Positions 16,950 to 25,897 of a DNA stretch of 64,000 nt are shown piece after piece. The notes beneath the pieces are model-generated. The model was given only the letters and a program-made list of their open reading frames with translations, was not told where the DNA came from and made no database searches. Source of the stretch: Leptospira ryugenii. GTDB taxonomy: Bacteria > Spirochaetota > Leptospiria > Leptospirales > Leptospiraceae. A program made the translations under genes and the position numbers. How positions within the stretch are numbered: position 1 is the stretch's first letter; every line of letters starts with the position of its first letter. The DNA lies in the NCBI RefSeq assembly GCF_003114855.1, contig NZ_BFBB01000001.1, positions 62,001 to 126,000 on the forward strand, in the 5' to 3' direction.

Positions 16950-18338
16950 TTAGATTCGGCTAACTGCTTGTATGGCGGAGGACAAGGCTCCATCCATGGA
17001 ACCAGAGTGCCGACCCAAATGCTCGCCTGCGAAAAAAACTCGCTCAAAAGGTTCTTTCCATACCTCTTTGATTCCAAAGCTACCCGGAGGGAATAGAGAA
17101 ACAAATCCTCTAAGCCCCGTATTTTTTTGGAAACTATGAAAAACGAAACTCTGATCACTCAGCTCGCCGCTATCTGCCATTTTTGTCTCGGCCAAGGATA
17201 GTCGCGCTAATCCTTTCTTCTGGCTCTCGGAAGATCTTTCCCAAAGTGTAGAGCGATCACCTTGTGTAATTGATGTGAGTGCAAGGACATTTTCTCCAAT
17301 GGCCTCTTCACTGGAAACATACATTGCCTGCATTGGTGTCTCCGATAATTGCAAAAAAGGTTTTGTGGTTTCCTTTCGTTTTAGGAGGACAATGTTTTTT
17401 GAAATGCGTCCCATTTGCATCCTTAGGGCAGAATAGGTCATGTCTTTTGGTAGATTAGGTAGCCACTTAATATCGAGTACATTTTGTGCGGGGATAGTAC
17501 AAATCATTATATTTGCTCTTACAGATCGACCAGAAAGGAGATCAACCGTCACAGCATTCTTTGTTTGGCTTACTTTCACTGCCGTCTCAGAGCTTAGAAT
17601 TTCCACTTCTTTTCCCATTGCCAGAAGAAGTCTTTGGATAATCTGTTCAGAACCTCCTGAAACAAAAAATTTTGGGCGTAAAGAAGACTCGGGACTTTCC
17701 AGATCATGTAACATGTCTTCACTGGAGATAGCGTTTAGGTCTGCTCCTGTAAGTAGGCGATAGATTTCGGAAAGAGATCTGGCTTCATCTTCTGAAACTC
17801 CTTGGTAGCGGATATAAGATGCAAAATTAATTTTGTCCAAGCCTTGTCTTTGGGACTCTCCAAGTGACTTATGCAAGTCGATGACTTTTTCTATTGTCTC
17901 AAGTGAAGATTTGCTTAAATTGAGTAATGGATTTTCTGAATTTCTTAAATGGAAGTTTTCGGAAAGAGGAGAGTCTTTAAGAGTAAGTCCCAATTGTTTA
18001 ACTAAGGTTTTGATATCGGCTTGTCCCTCACCAATCCACTCTCCACCTAAGTCCTGTACTATACCTAAATTTTTGTCTTGGAAGGTGAAGATCCGGCCAC
18101 CCAATCGATCTCCTCTTTCGATCAGGGTAACTTGGTATCCAGATTGTTTTAACAAATAGGCGCTATAGAGACCAGAAAGACCTCCGCCTAGAACGATAGC
18201 AGTTTTGGCAGTGTTTTGCTTAAGGGAAGAAGTCGGTTCAGATGTTGGTTCAGCTTGGGCGAAGAGCTCATTTTTTCTCTGCAGAGCAAACAAGGAACCA
18301 GTGATAGCCAATTTTGATAAGAATTCTTTACGGTGCAT
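16950..18338 (-). CDS. Flavin-containing amine oxidase family protein
   Basis: A 462-residue FAD oxidoreductase. An N-terminal stretch (FLSKLAITGSLFALQ...LFAQA) looks like a signal for export. Then AIVLGGGLSGLYSAYLL, the dinucleotide-binding motif, ERGDRLGGRIFTF, QDLGGEWIGEGQ, and near the end FAGEHLGRHSGSMDGALSSA, all typical of monoamine oxidase / L-amino-acid oxidase relatives. The substrate is not predictable. Start ATG 18338 follows AGGGGTTAGATTT; the frame is open further upstream (to 18503), but that part overlaps the divergent sensor gene and lacks family similarity. Converges on the OpgC-like gene with a six-base gap. Confidence 0.82.
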   Translation of the reverse strand: MHRKEFLSKLAITGSLFALQRKNELFAQAEPTSEPTSSLKQNTAKTAIVLGGGLSGLYSAYLLKQSGYQVTLIERGDRLGGRIFTFQDKNLGIVQDLGGEWIGEGQADIKTLVKQLGLTLKDSPLSENFHLRNSENPLLNLSKSSLETIEKVIDLHKSLGESQRQGLDKINFASYIRYQGVSEDEARSLSEIYRLLTGADLNAISSEDMLHDLESPESSLRPKFFVSGGSEQIIQRLLLAMGKEVEILSSETAVKVSQTKNAVTVDLLSGRSVRANIMICTIPAQNVLDIKWLPNLPKDMTYSALRMQMGRISKNIVLLKRKETTKPFLQLSETPMQAMYVSSEEAIGENVLALTSITQGDRSTLWERSSESQKKGLARLSLAETKMADSGELSDQSFVFHSFQKNTGLRGFVSLFPPGSFGIKEVWKEPFERVFFAGEHLGRHSGSMDGALSSAIQAVSRI

Positions 18339-18447
18339 AAATCTAACCCCTAATTTATTTGGAATCGGAAAAAAGGCTAGAAAAAATAAGGAATTCCCAT
18401 CTACTGGGGCTTGCTTTTTTAAAGATACTAATATCTCGGAAATTAAT

Positions 18448-20556
18448 TTGAAAACGAAACTCTCTAGACTCTTCCCAGTCCTTCTCTTGCTCGTTGCGAG
18501 CACTGTTTATGCTGAAGTCCCTTTCTCAATTAAAAATGAGATCGAGGGGAAAGCTCTCGTTAAATATCTAAGTATTTTAGAGGATACGAATGCCTCTTTT
18601 GTGCCCGCAGAAGTACTAGCCGGAAAGTACGATTCCAATTTCAAAAAATTAGAAAAGGAGAATCTCGGATTTAGCAGTTCTCAATTTTGGTTTCGTTTGC
18701 CTGTGGAAAATCTAGAGAATCAGAATGTTTCCTGGTTGCTTGAATTTGATTTCCCTCTTTTGGATGAAGTACAAATTTTTTCCAAGTCCCTACCGCAGGG
18801 CTATCTGGAAACATCAGGCGATAGGATTTCTTTCGCCAATCGTAAGTTACACTATAGAAACGTCATTTTCCCCTTAACAGAAAAAGCCCAATCAGGAAAT
18901 GTCTACTATTTCCGAATCAAGTCTGAATCAACGATTCCTGTATCGGTCAAGGCATGGTCCACAGAAGAACTTTTAAACAAAATGACCAAAGAGCAGATTA
19001 TCTTTGGCTTATTTTATGGCATTATGTTGGTGATGATTCTCTACAATACTAGTATATATGTTTTCACTAGAGAATTGAGTTATCTTCTCTATGTTTTATT
19101 TATAACTTCCATTTCACTATTCCATCTATCAAATAATGGTTTAGCATTTCAATACCTTTGGCCAGACGCAACCTGGTGGGCAAACGCCTGTTTGCCATTT
19201 TTTATGGTGACCTCAAGTTCACTTGGCCAATTGTTTGCGATCTATTTCCTAAGCCTTCGCTCATTAGCACCTAGGTTTGCAAAGTATATGCAGTATTGGT
19301 ACCAGGCTTTGGCGATCACATCTATTTTGATTCTATTTTTTCCTTATAGAATGGCTACATTAGTAGGCATTGCTCTCGCGATCATTTCAGCTTTTATCAT
19401 GATCGCAAGTGGTGTCATCGCCTTTATAAGGAGAGGGCGAACTGCAAAATTCTACTTGGTAGCATGGAGTTTCTTTTTATTGGGAGTTTTACTCTATTCT
19501 CTGAAAAGTTTGGGGGTGCTTCCAGACAACCAAATCACAAGGTGGACGATACAAATTGGTACTGCCATTGAAGTCGTTTTGTTGTCTTTAGGACTTGCAG
19601 ATCGAATCAATTCTCTATCCAAAAGTCTCCGTGATAATCTACGTGAACTTTCCAGTGTAAAAGCAAAGATTGAAGAATCCGAAAAAAGGTTCAAAGAAAT
19701 TTTCCAAGGTTCTGAAGAAGTGATGCTACTCTTGGATGAAAATACAAGGGTGATCAACGCTAACAGAGCCTTAACAAAACAATTGGGTTTTCGTGTGAGT
19801 GATTTGATGGGAAAACCTTTGGAAGAATTTTTATACCCTGTTAAGGGAAAAAAAGCAGGCTTCAATTCTTTGTATCTGAACGAAAAGTTTCAAGAACTTA
19901 AGATCACCGGAAATGTTGGACGATTTGTTTTGGATTTCTCTCAAAAATATGTAAAAGAGCCAAAGGATATGTATGTGCGTATGCAGTACATAGAGTTCGG
20001 GGACCTACGAGAAATCTTTGTGACCATGGCATCACAATTAGAAGATAGTATCATCAATTACATTGATGAAGAGAGAATTGAATTCACAATTTCCAATTAC
20101 CTACGAAATGCCGAGCTTGTTTCACAAAAAGTAACGAGCAATCTGGGAAAACACCTTTCTTCGATTGCCCAAACAGAAATTAGGACATCGGTTCGGGAAA
20201 TCATCATCAACGCCATAGAGCATGGGAATCTGAACATAGGATTTGATGAAAAGTCGCAAGCTTTGGTTGAAGGAAATTACCTGGAATTTTTACAGAAAAG
20301 ACAGGAAGATCCAAGATATAGCCGCAAGGTGATCAAAATAGAATATGTACTCACGGAAGAATACGTTGCCTATCGAATCACAGATGAAGGAAAGGGTTTT
20401 GATCACAAACAAATCCTTTCCAGATCATTAGAATCTTTGAATGAGGCACACGAGCAGCATGGCAGGGGTATCCATATGACAAAGTCAGTTTTTGACAGAG
20501 TTGAGTACAATGACTCCGGAAACCAAGTTCGGTTGATTAAATACTTCCGGCATTAG
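18448..20556 (+). CDS. 7TM-DISM sensor with PAS and RsbW-like ATPase domain
   Basis: A 702-residue membrane sensor from TTG 18448: signal peptide (LFPVLLLLVASTVYA), a periplasmic 7TMR-DISM extracellular domain to about residue 165 (SSQFWFRLPVENL, WLLEFDFP), seven membrane helices to about 390, a short coiled coil, a PAS domain (IFQGSEEVMLLLDENTRVINANRAL) and a C-terminal HATPase_c_2 domain with REIIINAIEHGN and TDEGKGFDHK. This ATPase type (anti-sigma-factor kinase family) suggests signalling by partner switching rather than His-Asp transfer. The ORF is open upstream to 18205, but the signal peptide fixes the start near 18448. Divergent from the amine oxidase gene. Confidence 0.85.
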   Translation: MKTKLSRLFPVLLLLVASTVYAEVPFSIKNEIEGKALVKYLSILEDTNASFVPAEVLAGKYDSNFKKLEKENLGFSSSQFWFRLPVENLENQNVSWLLEFDFPLLDEVQIFSKSLPQGYLETSGDRISFANRKLHYRNVIFPLTEKAQSGNVYYFRIKSESTIPVSVKAWSTEELLNKMTKEQIIFGLFYGIMLVMILYNTSIYVFTRELSYLLYVLFITSISLFHLSNNGLAFQYLWPDATWWANACLPFFMVTSSSLGQLFAIYFLSLRSLAPRFAKYMQYWYQALAITSILILFFPYRMATLVGIALAIISAFIMIASGVIAFIRRGRTAKFYLVAWSFFLLGVLLYSLKSLGVLPDNQITRWTIQIGTAIEVVLLSLGLADRINSLSKSLRDNLRELSSVKAKIEESEKRFKEIFQGSEEVMLLLDENTRVINANRALTKQLGFRVSDLMGKPLEEFLYPVKGKKAGFNSLYLNEKFQELKITGNVGRFVLDFSQKYVKEPKDMYVRMQYIEFGDLREIFVTMASQLEDSIINYIDEERIEFTISNYLRNAELVSQKVTSNLGKHLSSIAQTEIRTSVREIIINAIEHGNLNIGFDEKSQALVEGNYLEFLQKRQEDPRYSRKVIKIEYVLTEEYVAYRITDEGKGFDHKQILSRSLESLNEAHEQHGRGIHMTKSVFDRVEYNDSGNQVRLIKYFRH

Positions 20557-21482
20557 GCATTGCGTTCCCAATCCAATACCCACCACTCATTCCATTCTTT
20601 TTGGTGTATGAGTTTTCCAGGTAGATGGCTCTGTAGCAATAGAATGAAATCGTCTTTTTTTTCGGTGATGATTCCCGAAAAAATAAATCGTTTTGATTTC
20701 ATCTTTGCCAAATGACGTATATTTTGTGAAAGTACTGCAAAGGTTATGTTTGCGATGATGAGATCAAACTGACTCTCAAAACAGAGAGAGTGGTCTAAAC
20801 CAGATTCTTCTACTCGAAACGAGATCTCTTTTGTAAAGTCATTGTCTTGCCAATTGGACCATGCTGCTTTCACTGCATTTGGATCAATATCCAAGGCAAA
20901 GATTTTTTTACTTCCTAGCTTTGCTAAACCTATCGAAAGGATGCCACTCCCTGTCCCCAAATCAGCAACTGTCGGGAATGCGAACTTATCTTTTTCTCTG
21001 AGTTCATCCAGATATTCTAAAATCAGTTTTGTTGTCTCATGGTGTCCTGTTCCAAAAGCGACTCCAGGATTGATAAATAGGGGAATCCCATCTTGGTCTT
21101 TCCATAGGTTTATGACCTTTGGTTCATTTTTCTCCCAAGTTGGTATCACCCAAATTTTTTTTCCAATAGAGAATGGCTTGTAGTACTCTTTGTACGCCTC
21201 TTCATAATCTCTTGTTTCTATGAAACGTGTCTCAAAACTCAATTGTTCCGGGAAATTGGCTTTCAAGAAGATTAGTATTTGGAGTTCTTTTTCAATATCC
21301 TCTCTAAGCAAATAAATTCGGATGTTTGTAAAATCTTTTATAAGACCTTGGTTTGGCTCTTTTGGGGATTCACCATCAAAAAGGATTTCATAATACCCAG
21401 CAACCTGTAGCTCATCCAAGAGAGCATATAAGATATCTGAATGTTCCTTGGGTAGACTAACTTTGATTTCGCGGTATTCCAG
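20553..21482 (-). CDS. prmA: Ribosomal protein L11 methyltransferase PrmA (CTG start proposed)
   Basis: S-adenosylmethionine-dependent trimethylation of ribosomal protein L11. Seen: INPGVAFGTGHHETTKL, TVADLGTGSGILSIGLAKLG (SAM motif), FALDIDPNAVKAA and IANITFAVL, all family hallmarks. The first standard start in frame is TTG 21419, but the frame is open for 21 more residues to 21482, reading EYREIKVSLPKEHSDILYALLDE, which matches the usual PrmA N-terminus (YxEIKVxxPxE...LLxELG). The only plausible initiator there is CTG 21482, two bases beyond the TAA of the upstream XRE-cupin gene, with a weak TAGG site. That gives 309 residues, normal for PrmA. The last four bases overlap the convergent sensor gene. 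Confidence 0.87.
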   Translation of the reverse strand: MEYREIKVSLPKEHSDILYALLDELQVAGYYEILFDGESPKEPNQGLIKDFTNIRIYLLREDIEKELQILIFLKANFPEQLSFETRFIETRDYEEAYKEYYKPFSIGKKIWVIPTWEKNEPKVINLWKDQDGIPLFINPGVAFGTGHHETTKLILEYLDELREKDKFAFPTVADLGTGSGILSIGLAKLGSKKIFALDIDPNAVKAAWSNWQDNDFTKEISFRVEESGLDHSLCFESQFDLIIANITFAVLSQNIRHLAKMKSKRFIFSGIITEKKDDFILLLQSHLPGKLIHQKEWNEWWVLDWERNA

Positions 21483-21483
21483 C

Positions 21484-22107
21484 TTAGCCTACTTCGTCGG
21501 TATAATCCATGACTAGATACATCAAAGTCTCCTGGTCAGTTGGATTTGAATATTCATGAGCGACATCAGCCTTAAAAAAAACAGAATCTCTTGGTTCTAG
21601 TTCCACAACCTTTTCACCAACGCGAAGCCTAAGTTTACCAGAAACAACGACAATGTTTTCTGTGGTGCCAGTTTTGTGAGGCTCCGCAACTTCATGTCCG
21701 CCAGGCTTTAGCACGAGTTCATAAAATTCTGTTTTACGGTTTCCCAAAAAGGGGAAGAGGGCACGGCTAGCAAAGACCTTTGAGTTTGAAAACAATACCT
21801 TGGAATTTTCCGCTTTTAAGACATGCACTCCATCTTGGTCTTTTTCTTTTAGGAGTTCTGAAAATGGAACGCTCAAACCATTCGCAATTTTCCAGAGAAC
21901 TGAGATGGTAGGCACCGATTTGCCTTGTTCAATTTGAGATAGCATGGCACGGCTGACACCGCAGCGGTTTGCCAATTTGTCCAGGGAGAAGCCCTTGGTA
22001 TGGCGGATGAGCTTTAAGTTCTCTTTGACGACTTCCGTTATATAATCCCCCGATTCGGATAAGCTGAAATCTTTGTCATCTTCTGCGGGTTCAAGTTTAG
22101 TGGCCAT
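21484..22107 (-). CDS. XRE-family regulator with C-terminal cupin
   Basis: A 207-residue transcription regulator. A helix-turn-helix of the XRE type lies at about 30-85 ([43 protein letters not shown]), followed by a small cupin domain (about 115-205: [40 protein letters not shown]), the PuuR/SutR arrangement in which the cupin senses a small ligand. The target operon is unknown. It is the fourth gene of the M23-HAD-rsmI-XRE-prmA set and ends immediately before prmA. Confidence 0.85.
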   Translation of the reverse strand: MATKLEPAEDDKDFSLSESGDYITEVVKENLKLIRHTKGFSLDKLANRCGVSRAMLSQIEQGKSVPTISVLWKIANGLSVPFSELLKEKDQDGVHVLKAENSKVLFSNSKVFASRALFPFLGNRKTEFYELVLKPGGHEVAEPHKTGTTENIVVVSGKLRLRVGEKVVELEPRDSVFFKADVAHEYSNPTDQETLMYLVMDYTDEVG

Positions 22108-22144
22108 GGTTCTATGTTCAATATAACAGAGGAATCGTCAAGAA

Positions 22145-22834
22145 TTATCGTTGTCTGCCTGTCTTTTTCTCTTCGATGACAAAAACAGGAAGGGATTTGT
22201 TGTGCAATTTGGCTCGTGAAAGCACTTCTTTGGCCGTTCCTCGGTAGCTCGTTTCATATTCAGTTGAAATGTCTAGGTGCAAAAAAATCCGCCTGTCTCC
22301 TGGAACAATTTTGGAAAGTGATTCTAGCACGTGTTTGGTTCTGTAAGCTGTTTCATACAAAACTAAAGTCATTCCGAGAGATAGGTATCGTTTCAGTTCT
22401 TGTTCCCGTACCCTTTGTTCTTTGGGTAAAAAACCAAGGAACAAAAAGGGTGAACTTTGGAATCCAGATGCTGTAAGGGCAGCCATCGCTGCAGTTGGTC
22501 CTGGGCCCACACTCACTTGGATCCCGTATTCCCAGGCAAGAGGCACCAATTTTTTGGCTGGGTCTTCTATTCCAGGACTGCCAGAGTCCGATATCATACA
22601 GGCAAGAGCTGTATTCAATAACCTAGTAAGCAGATCCTCTGTTTCCTGTTTGTCGCTGTGTTCGTTAAAGAGGATAAAGTCCTTTTCTATGCCTAACTTT
22701 TTTAGCAAAGTGGAAGTTGTCCTTGCCTCCTCTCCGATGATCAGGTCAGCACTTTGTAGAAGTTCTTTCGTACGCGGTGGTAAATCTTTTTCGTTACCAA
22801 TGTGGTTAGAAACTAAGACAAGCTTTGGTGACAA
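22145..22834 (-). CDS. rsmI: 16S rRNA 2'-O-ribose C1402 methyltransferase RsmI-like
   Basis: Tetrapyrrole-methylase-fold protein of 229 residues. RsmI methylates the ribose of C1402 in the 16S rRNA decoding centre. Seen: VSNHIGNEKDLPPRTKELLQ where RsmI has TPIGNLxDIT, ADLIIGEEARTTSTLLKKLGI, FNEHSDKQ, ISDSGSPGIEDPA, VSVGPGPTAAMAALTASG and FLGFLPKE, YETAYR. The changes (NHIGN, SDSGSP) make it a divergent member. Start is TTG 22834 with TTGAGGCG upstream, four bases after the preceding HAD gene. Confidence 0.8.
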   Translation of the reverse strand: MSPKLVLVSNHIGNEKDLPPRTKELLQSADLIIGEEARTTSTLLKKLGIEKDFILFNEHSDKQETEDLLTRLLNTALACMISDSGSPGIEDPAKKLVPLAWEYGIQVSVGPGPTAAMAALTASGFQSSPFLFLGFLPKEQRVREQELKRYLSLGMTLVLYETAYRTKHVLESLSKIVPGDRRIFLHLDISTEYETSYRGTAKEVLSRAKLHNKSLPVFVIEEKKTGRQR

Positions 22835-22837
22835 TGT

Positions 22838-23650
22838 CTACGCCTCAAAAAAAGGTTGGAGAAGTAGGCCACTTTTTTGGCATGCAGTCCGAAACTCTAA
22901 TGAGCCTTTATCAATACCAATTCCTTTTTTTGCATAGCATAACATTGGATAATCGTTCATACTATCTCCGAATGCAAGGTCTGGTGTTTTGCCAATGAAG
23001 TGTTGTATAGCCTTTACTTTTCCATCTCCATAGGTATACGGTTCTATGATTTCAGCGGTTGTTTTTTGATTTTCGTCTAATGTTTGTTTCATTCCCAAAA
23101 CTTTTGATTCTTCCAAGCCAAAAAAAGAGATGATAGCTCTGATTCCCAATTCAGGAGAGGCAGTCACTACATAAATCTCCCAATTATACATTTGTAAAAA
23201 AGCAATGAGATCTAACATTTCAGGTTGGGGAAACACAGCTAAAGCATCTTTTTTTCTGCTTACTTCATTCCATTTTACTCGGCTAAAGGAATTAAATTCG
23301 GAAATCGAAAATCCTTGGAATAAAAAAGAGGTCCAACGGTAGGCACTCTCGACTCCATCTTCCTTTAGTCGGTGGCTATACTCTTCCCAGAGACGAACTT
23401 CTTTTTCAGCTAGGGGTTTTGTATGGTGGTCCTTCCAGAAGGCTGTATCTTGGAAGTAGTGAGAAAGATCCTTGGGCAAAAAAGGCATACCTTCCTTGAC
23501 AATGGCCTCCATAAGCCTTTCCCCAAAATCATTGTGGATGAGCGTATTATCAAAATCGAAACAAGCTAAACCCGGGCGATCTGGGATACGCTGTGTTAAA
23601 AAAGAGAAAACCTCATCCGACCACCTTTTCTTTTCCAAACCCTGTTTCAC
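22838..23650 (-). CDS. HAD-superfamily phosphatase (PSP-like)
   Basis: A 270-residue hydrolase with motif I CFDFDNTL (nucleophile Asp at about 31), motif II VVTASPE, a Lys region before GDGKVKAIQ, and motif IV AFGDSMNDYPML. The large cap between motifs I and II resembles the IB subclass containing phosphoserine phosphatase and SerB-like enzymes. The substrate is not predictable. Start GTG 23650 overlaps the stop of the M23 peptidase gene (TAGTG). Confidence 0.8.
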   Translation of the reverse strand: MKQGLEKKRWSDEVFSFLTQRIPDRPGLACFDFDNTLIHNDFGERLMEAIVKEGMPFLPKDLSHYFQDTAFWKDHHTKPLAEKEVRLWEEYSHRLKEDGVESAYRWTSFLFQGFSISEFNSFSRVKWNEVSRKKDALAVFPQPEMLDLIAFLQMYNWEIYVVTASPELGIRAIISFFGLEESKVLGMKQTLDENQKTTAEIIEPYTYGDGKVKAIQHFIGKTPDLAFGDSMNDYPMLCYAKKGIGIDKGSLEFRTACQKSGLLLQPFFEA

Positions 23651-24438
23651 TAATTCTTCGCTACACTGACTGCGCTGGTATTGAGTCCTTCTTCAAATGG
23701 GCTTAAGAAATTTTCGGGGTTGAGATACACATTGTGGTAGCGCACTTCAAAATGGACATGGGGACCTGTGGACTTTCCTGTGTTTCCAGAGAAAGCGATG
23801 ATCTGTCCTTTTTTCACGATATCACCCGCCTTTACCAAGACCTCGGTGTTGTGTCCGTAGACGGTATGGAAATGGTTCATTTCGTTATGGTAGATCTTCA
23901 CGGTATTGCCGTAGTCTCCGCTTCTCCCTGCGATCTCTACAACGCCATCAGCGGCAGCTAGTACGATCGACTCTCGGGGGATGGCAATGTCCACACCTGT
24001 GTGTAAGGAATTCCAGCGGCGGCCAATCCTGGAGGTGATTTTGGTTCTGCTATTGGGTAGTACAGGCCAGATGAATTGGTCGATTTGGGATTCGATGGCC
24101 TCTCGGAATTGTCCCTGTTTCTCTAAGGATTCAGCATATTCTGCGCCATAGGGGAGGAAGAGGAAACGCTTTGGGGCATTTTTCTCTTTCTCGGAAAGGG
24201 CATTGAGGGCAATGACGTCTTCCCAATCGGAACCTAGTTCGGCAACTTTCTCTTCCAAGGTCTTTCTTTCTGTTTTGAAATTGATCCAGACTCCCCAATA
24301 GTTTTGGTATCTCTGGAATACATGGTTGTCTAGATAAACGGGCTCATTTCGCTTCTTTTGGTAGGCGGCGAATGCTGAAACACTCACGACGAGTAGGATG
24401 GCACCCAATACACTGAACATTGATCTTTTTCGTTTCAT
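23650..24438 (-). CDS. M23 (LytM-type) peptidase, membrane-anchored
   Basis: A 262-residue envelope zinc endopeptidase that cuts peptidoglycan cross-links. An N-terminal helix (FSVLGAILLVVSVSAFAAY) anchors or exports it. After about 120 residues of linker comes the M23 domain with intact ligands: SLHTGVDIA, HTVYGHN and GPHVHFEVRY. A Gly-rich NPENFLSP end is typical. Start ATG 24438 has GAGG nine bases before it; a GTG at 24453 is in frame but would cover that site. First gene of a five-gene operon. Confidence 0.87.
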   Translation of the reverse strand: MKRKRSMFSVLGAILLVVSVSAFAAYQKKRNEPVYLDNHVFQRYQNYWGVWINFKTERKTLEEKVAELGSDWEDVIALNALSEKEKNAPKRFLFLPYGAEYAESLEKQGQFREAIESQIDQFIWPVLPNSRTKITSRIGRRWNSLHTGVDIAIPRESIVLAAADGVVEIAGRSGDYGNTVKIYHNEMNHFHTVYGHNTEVLVKAGDIVKKGQIIAFSGNTGKSTGPHVHFEVRYHNVYLNPENFLSPFEEGLNTSAVSVAKN

Positions 24439-24453
24439 CTTTTTCGGCCTCAC

Positions 24454-24481
24454 ATTTTATTGTGCACTGCCAAAATCTCAA
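24454..24481 (-). promoter_or_regulatory. Candidate promoter of the M23-HAD-rsmI-XRE-prmA operon
   Basis: Minus strand TTGAGA (24481-24476), 16 bases, TAAAAT (24459-24454). Both boxes match five of six. The predicted start falls about 10 bases before the ATG, leaving little room for the GAGG ribosome site, so the real promoter could be further upstream in the 193-base gap (24439-24631), which otherwise shows nothing. Confidence 0.35.
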
Positions 24482-24631
24482 GCCATCTCCCTTGGTCAAG
24501 GAATTTGGAAGCCTAGAAATGTCTCATCTGAGGTTTTTTTGTGACATAATCGATACATTCCGACTGCTATGTGCTTTAGAAAAGGGGGCCAAAACCCACT
24601 GGAGGGAGTGGCCCATAAGATTAGAATTGTT

Positions 24632-25879
24632 CTAAATATTAGCTTTTGTTAGGTGGAGTGTTTGGTTTTTGTAAAAATGGAAACCTGCCATCATCAGAAA
24701 GCTAATCCCAACGGCATAGGAGATCCAACCTAGACCAAAGTAGCCTAGTAACAAAAAGCCAAAGAGCAAACGAGTGATCTCAAGTGAGCTTGCCCAAGAC
24801 TTTCCTTCTATCATTCCGTTGATGGATGTCAGAGACAGGGTGACCCAGAGAGCAAAGAGGATTTGCGAAAGTAAGGTGAATTTGGTCACAAACAATAGAA
24901 AGGCAAAAGAGATTAAAAGGACTCCCACAAACCAAGCAGTCGTATACCGCCTCACCTCAGAACTTGGTTCTGGGTCGTACTTAGCAAATGTCTCAGGGCT
25001 AACATTGGGGATGGGAAGGTAATGGGCAGGCTCATCTCCCTTCGGCGGAACCCAGCCAGGGCGTTTCCAAAATACGCAGATCTTGTTCCAAATGCCTTTG
25101 GTTTGGAATGCTTGGACGATCAGTTCCCAATAGTAATGCACGTTGGCATACACAGGATTGAAACTTCGGAGTGGTTTGACAGTTCCATAAACACAGGGTT
25201 CCGTTTCTTCTTGGAAGGTTCCAAAGAGTCTGTCCCAAATGATAAAGATCCCGCCATGATTTCTATCTATGTAAATGGGATTGATGGCATGGTGTACTCG
25301 GTGGTGTGAAGGAGTCGATAGAAAAAACTCACCCCATTTCCCGATTTTATCTACCGCTTTGGTATGCACCCAAAATTGGTAGATCAAGTTGATCTGTCCG
25401 CTTGCCAAGTACATCCAAGGATGGAAACCCAAAACTGCCAAGGGAACATAAAAGACCCAACTAATGATCCCACCAAGGCCCGTTTGCCGGAGTGCCACGA
25501 CGAGATTGTACTCCTCGCTGTGGTGGTGGATGACGTGTCCTGCCCAAAGTATGTTTACCTCATGTGCCAGCCTATGGAACCAATAATAGCAAAAGTCTTG
25601 GCCAATGATACAAAGCACCCATGCCCAAGGGTTGTTTAGGGCAAACTCAAAGACCCGAAAGTGTTCATAGACATAAAAGTAAGCAAAGAGTCCTATCCCT
25701 TTTTGGAACAGCCCCCATAATTGCGAGAGAATGCCAGTGCTAAGGTCTGCAATCGAATCCGTCAGGCGGTAGAGTAGACGCTGTTTCCAAGCACCATAAG
25801 CTACCTCTAAACCGATGAGGACAAAGAAACCAGGAATTGCGTAGGTTACGAAAGGAGGGGGGACAAAGTTCTCAAACAT
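24632..25879 (-). CDS. Fatty acid hydroxylase / sterol desaturase family membrane protein
   Basis: A 415-residue membrane di-iron enzyme with His-box motifs HRLAHE, HVIHHH and HRVHHAINP, typical of the FA_hydroxylase superfamily. The conserved CYYWFHRLAHEVNILWAGHVIHHHSEEYN and GTFQEETEP... resemble alkylglycerol monooxygenase (TMEM195/AGMO) relatives. Four further helices occupy the C-terminal 120 residues. The reaction is an O2-dependent hydroxylation of a lipid; whether an ether lipid or a fatty acyl chain is unknown. It lies 18 bases after rsmA, at the end of the long etfB-to-rsmA run. Confidence 0.82.
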   Translation of the reverse strand: MFENFVPPPFVTYAIPGFFVLIGLEVAYGAWKQRLLYRLTDSIADLSTGILSQLWGLFQKGIGLFAYFYVYEHFRVFEFALNNPWAWVLCIIGQDFCYYWFHRLAHEVNILWAGHVIHHHSEEYNLVVALRQTGLGGIISWVFYVPLAVLGFHPWMYLASGQINLIYQFWVHTKAVDKIGKWGEFFLSTPSHHRVHHAINPIYIDRNHGGIFIIWDRLFGTFQEETEPCVYGTVKPLRSFNPVYANVHYYWELIVQAFQTKGIWNKICVFWKRPGWVPPKGDEPAHYLPIPNVSPETFAKYDPEPSSEVRRYTTAWFVGVLLISFAFLLFVTKFTLLSQILFALWVTLSLTSINGMIEGKSWASSLEITRLLFGFLLLGYFGLGWISYAVGISFLMMAGFHFYKNQTLHLTKANI

Positions 25880-25897
25880 ACTTTGGGGATTTTGCCA

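Noticed and set aside
18205..18447. N-terminal extension of the 7TM-DISM gene
   Set aside because: This part overlaps the divergent amine oxidase gene, and a signal peptide begins right at TTG 18448.
18339..18503. N-terminal extension of the amine oxidase gene
   Set aside because: It lies on the opposite strand over the start of the sensor gene and precedes the export signal; ATG 18338 has its own ribosome site.
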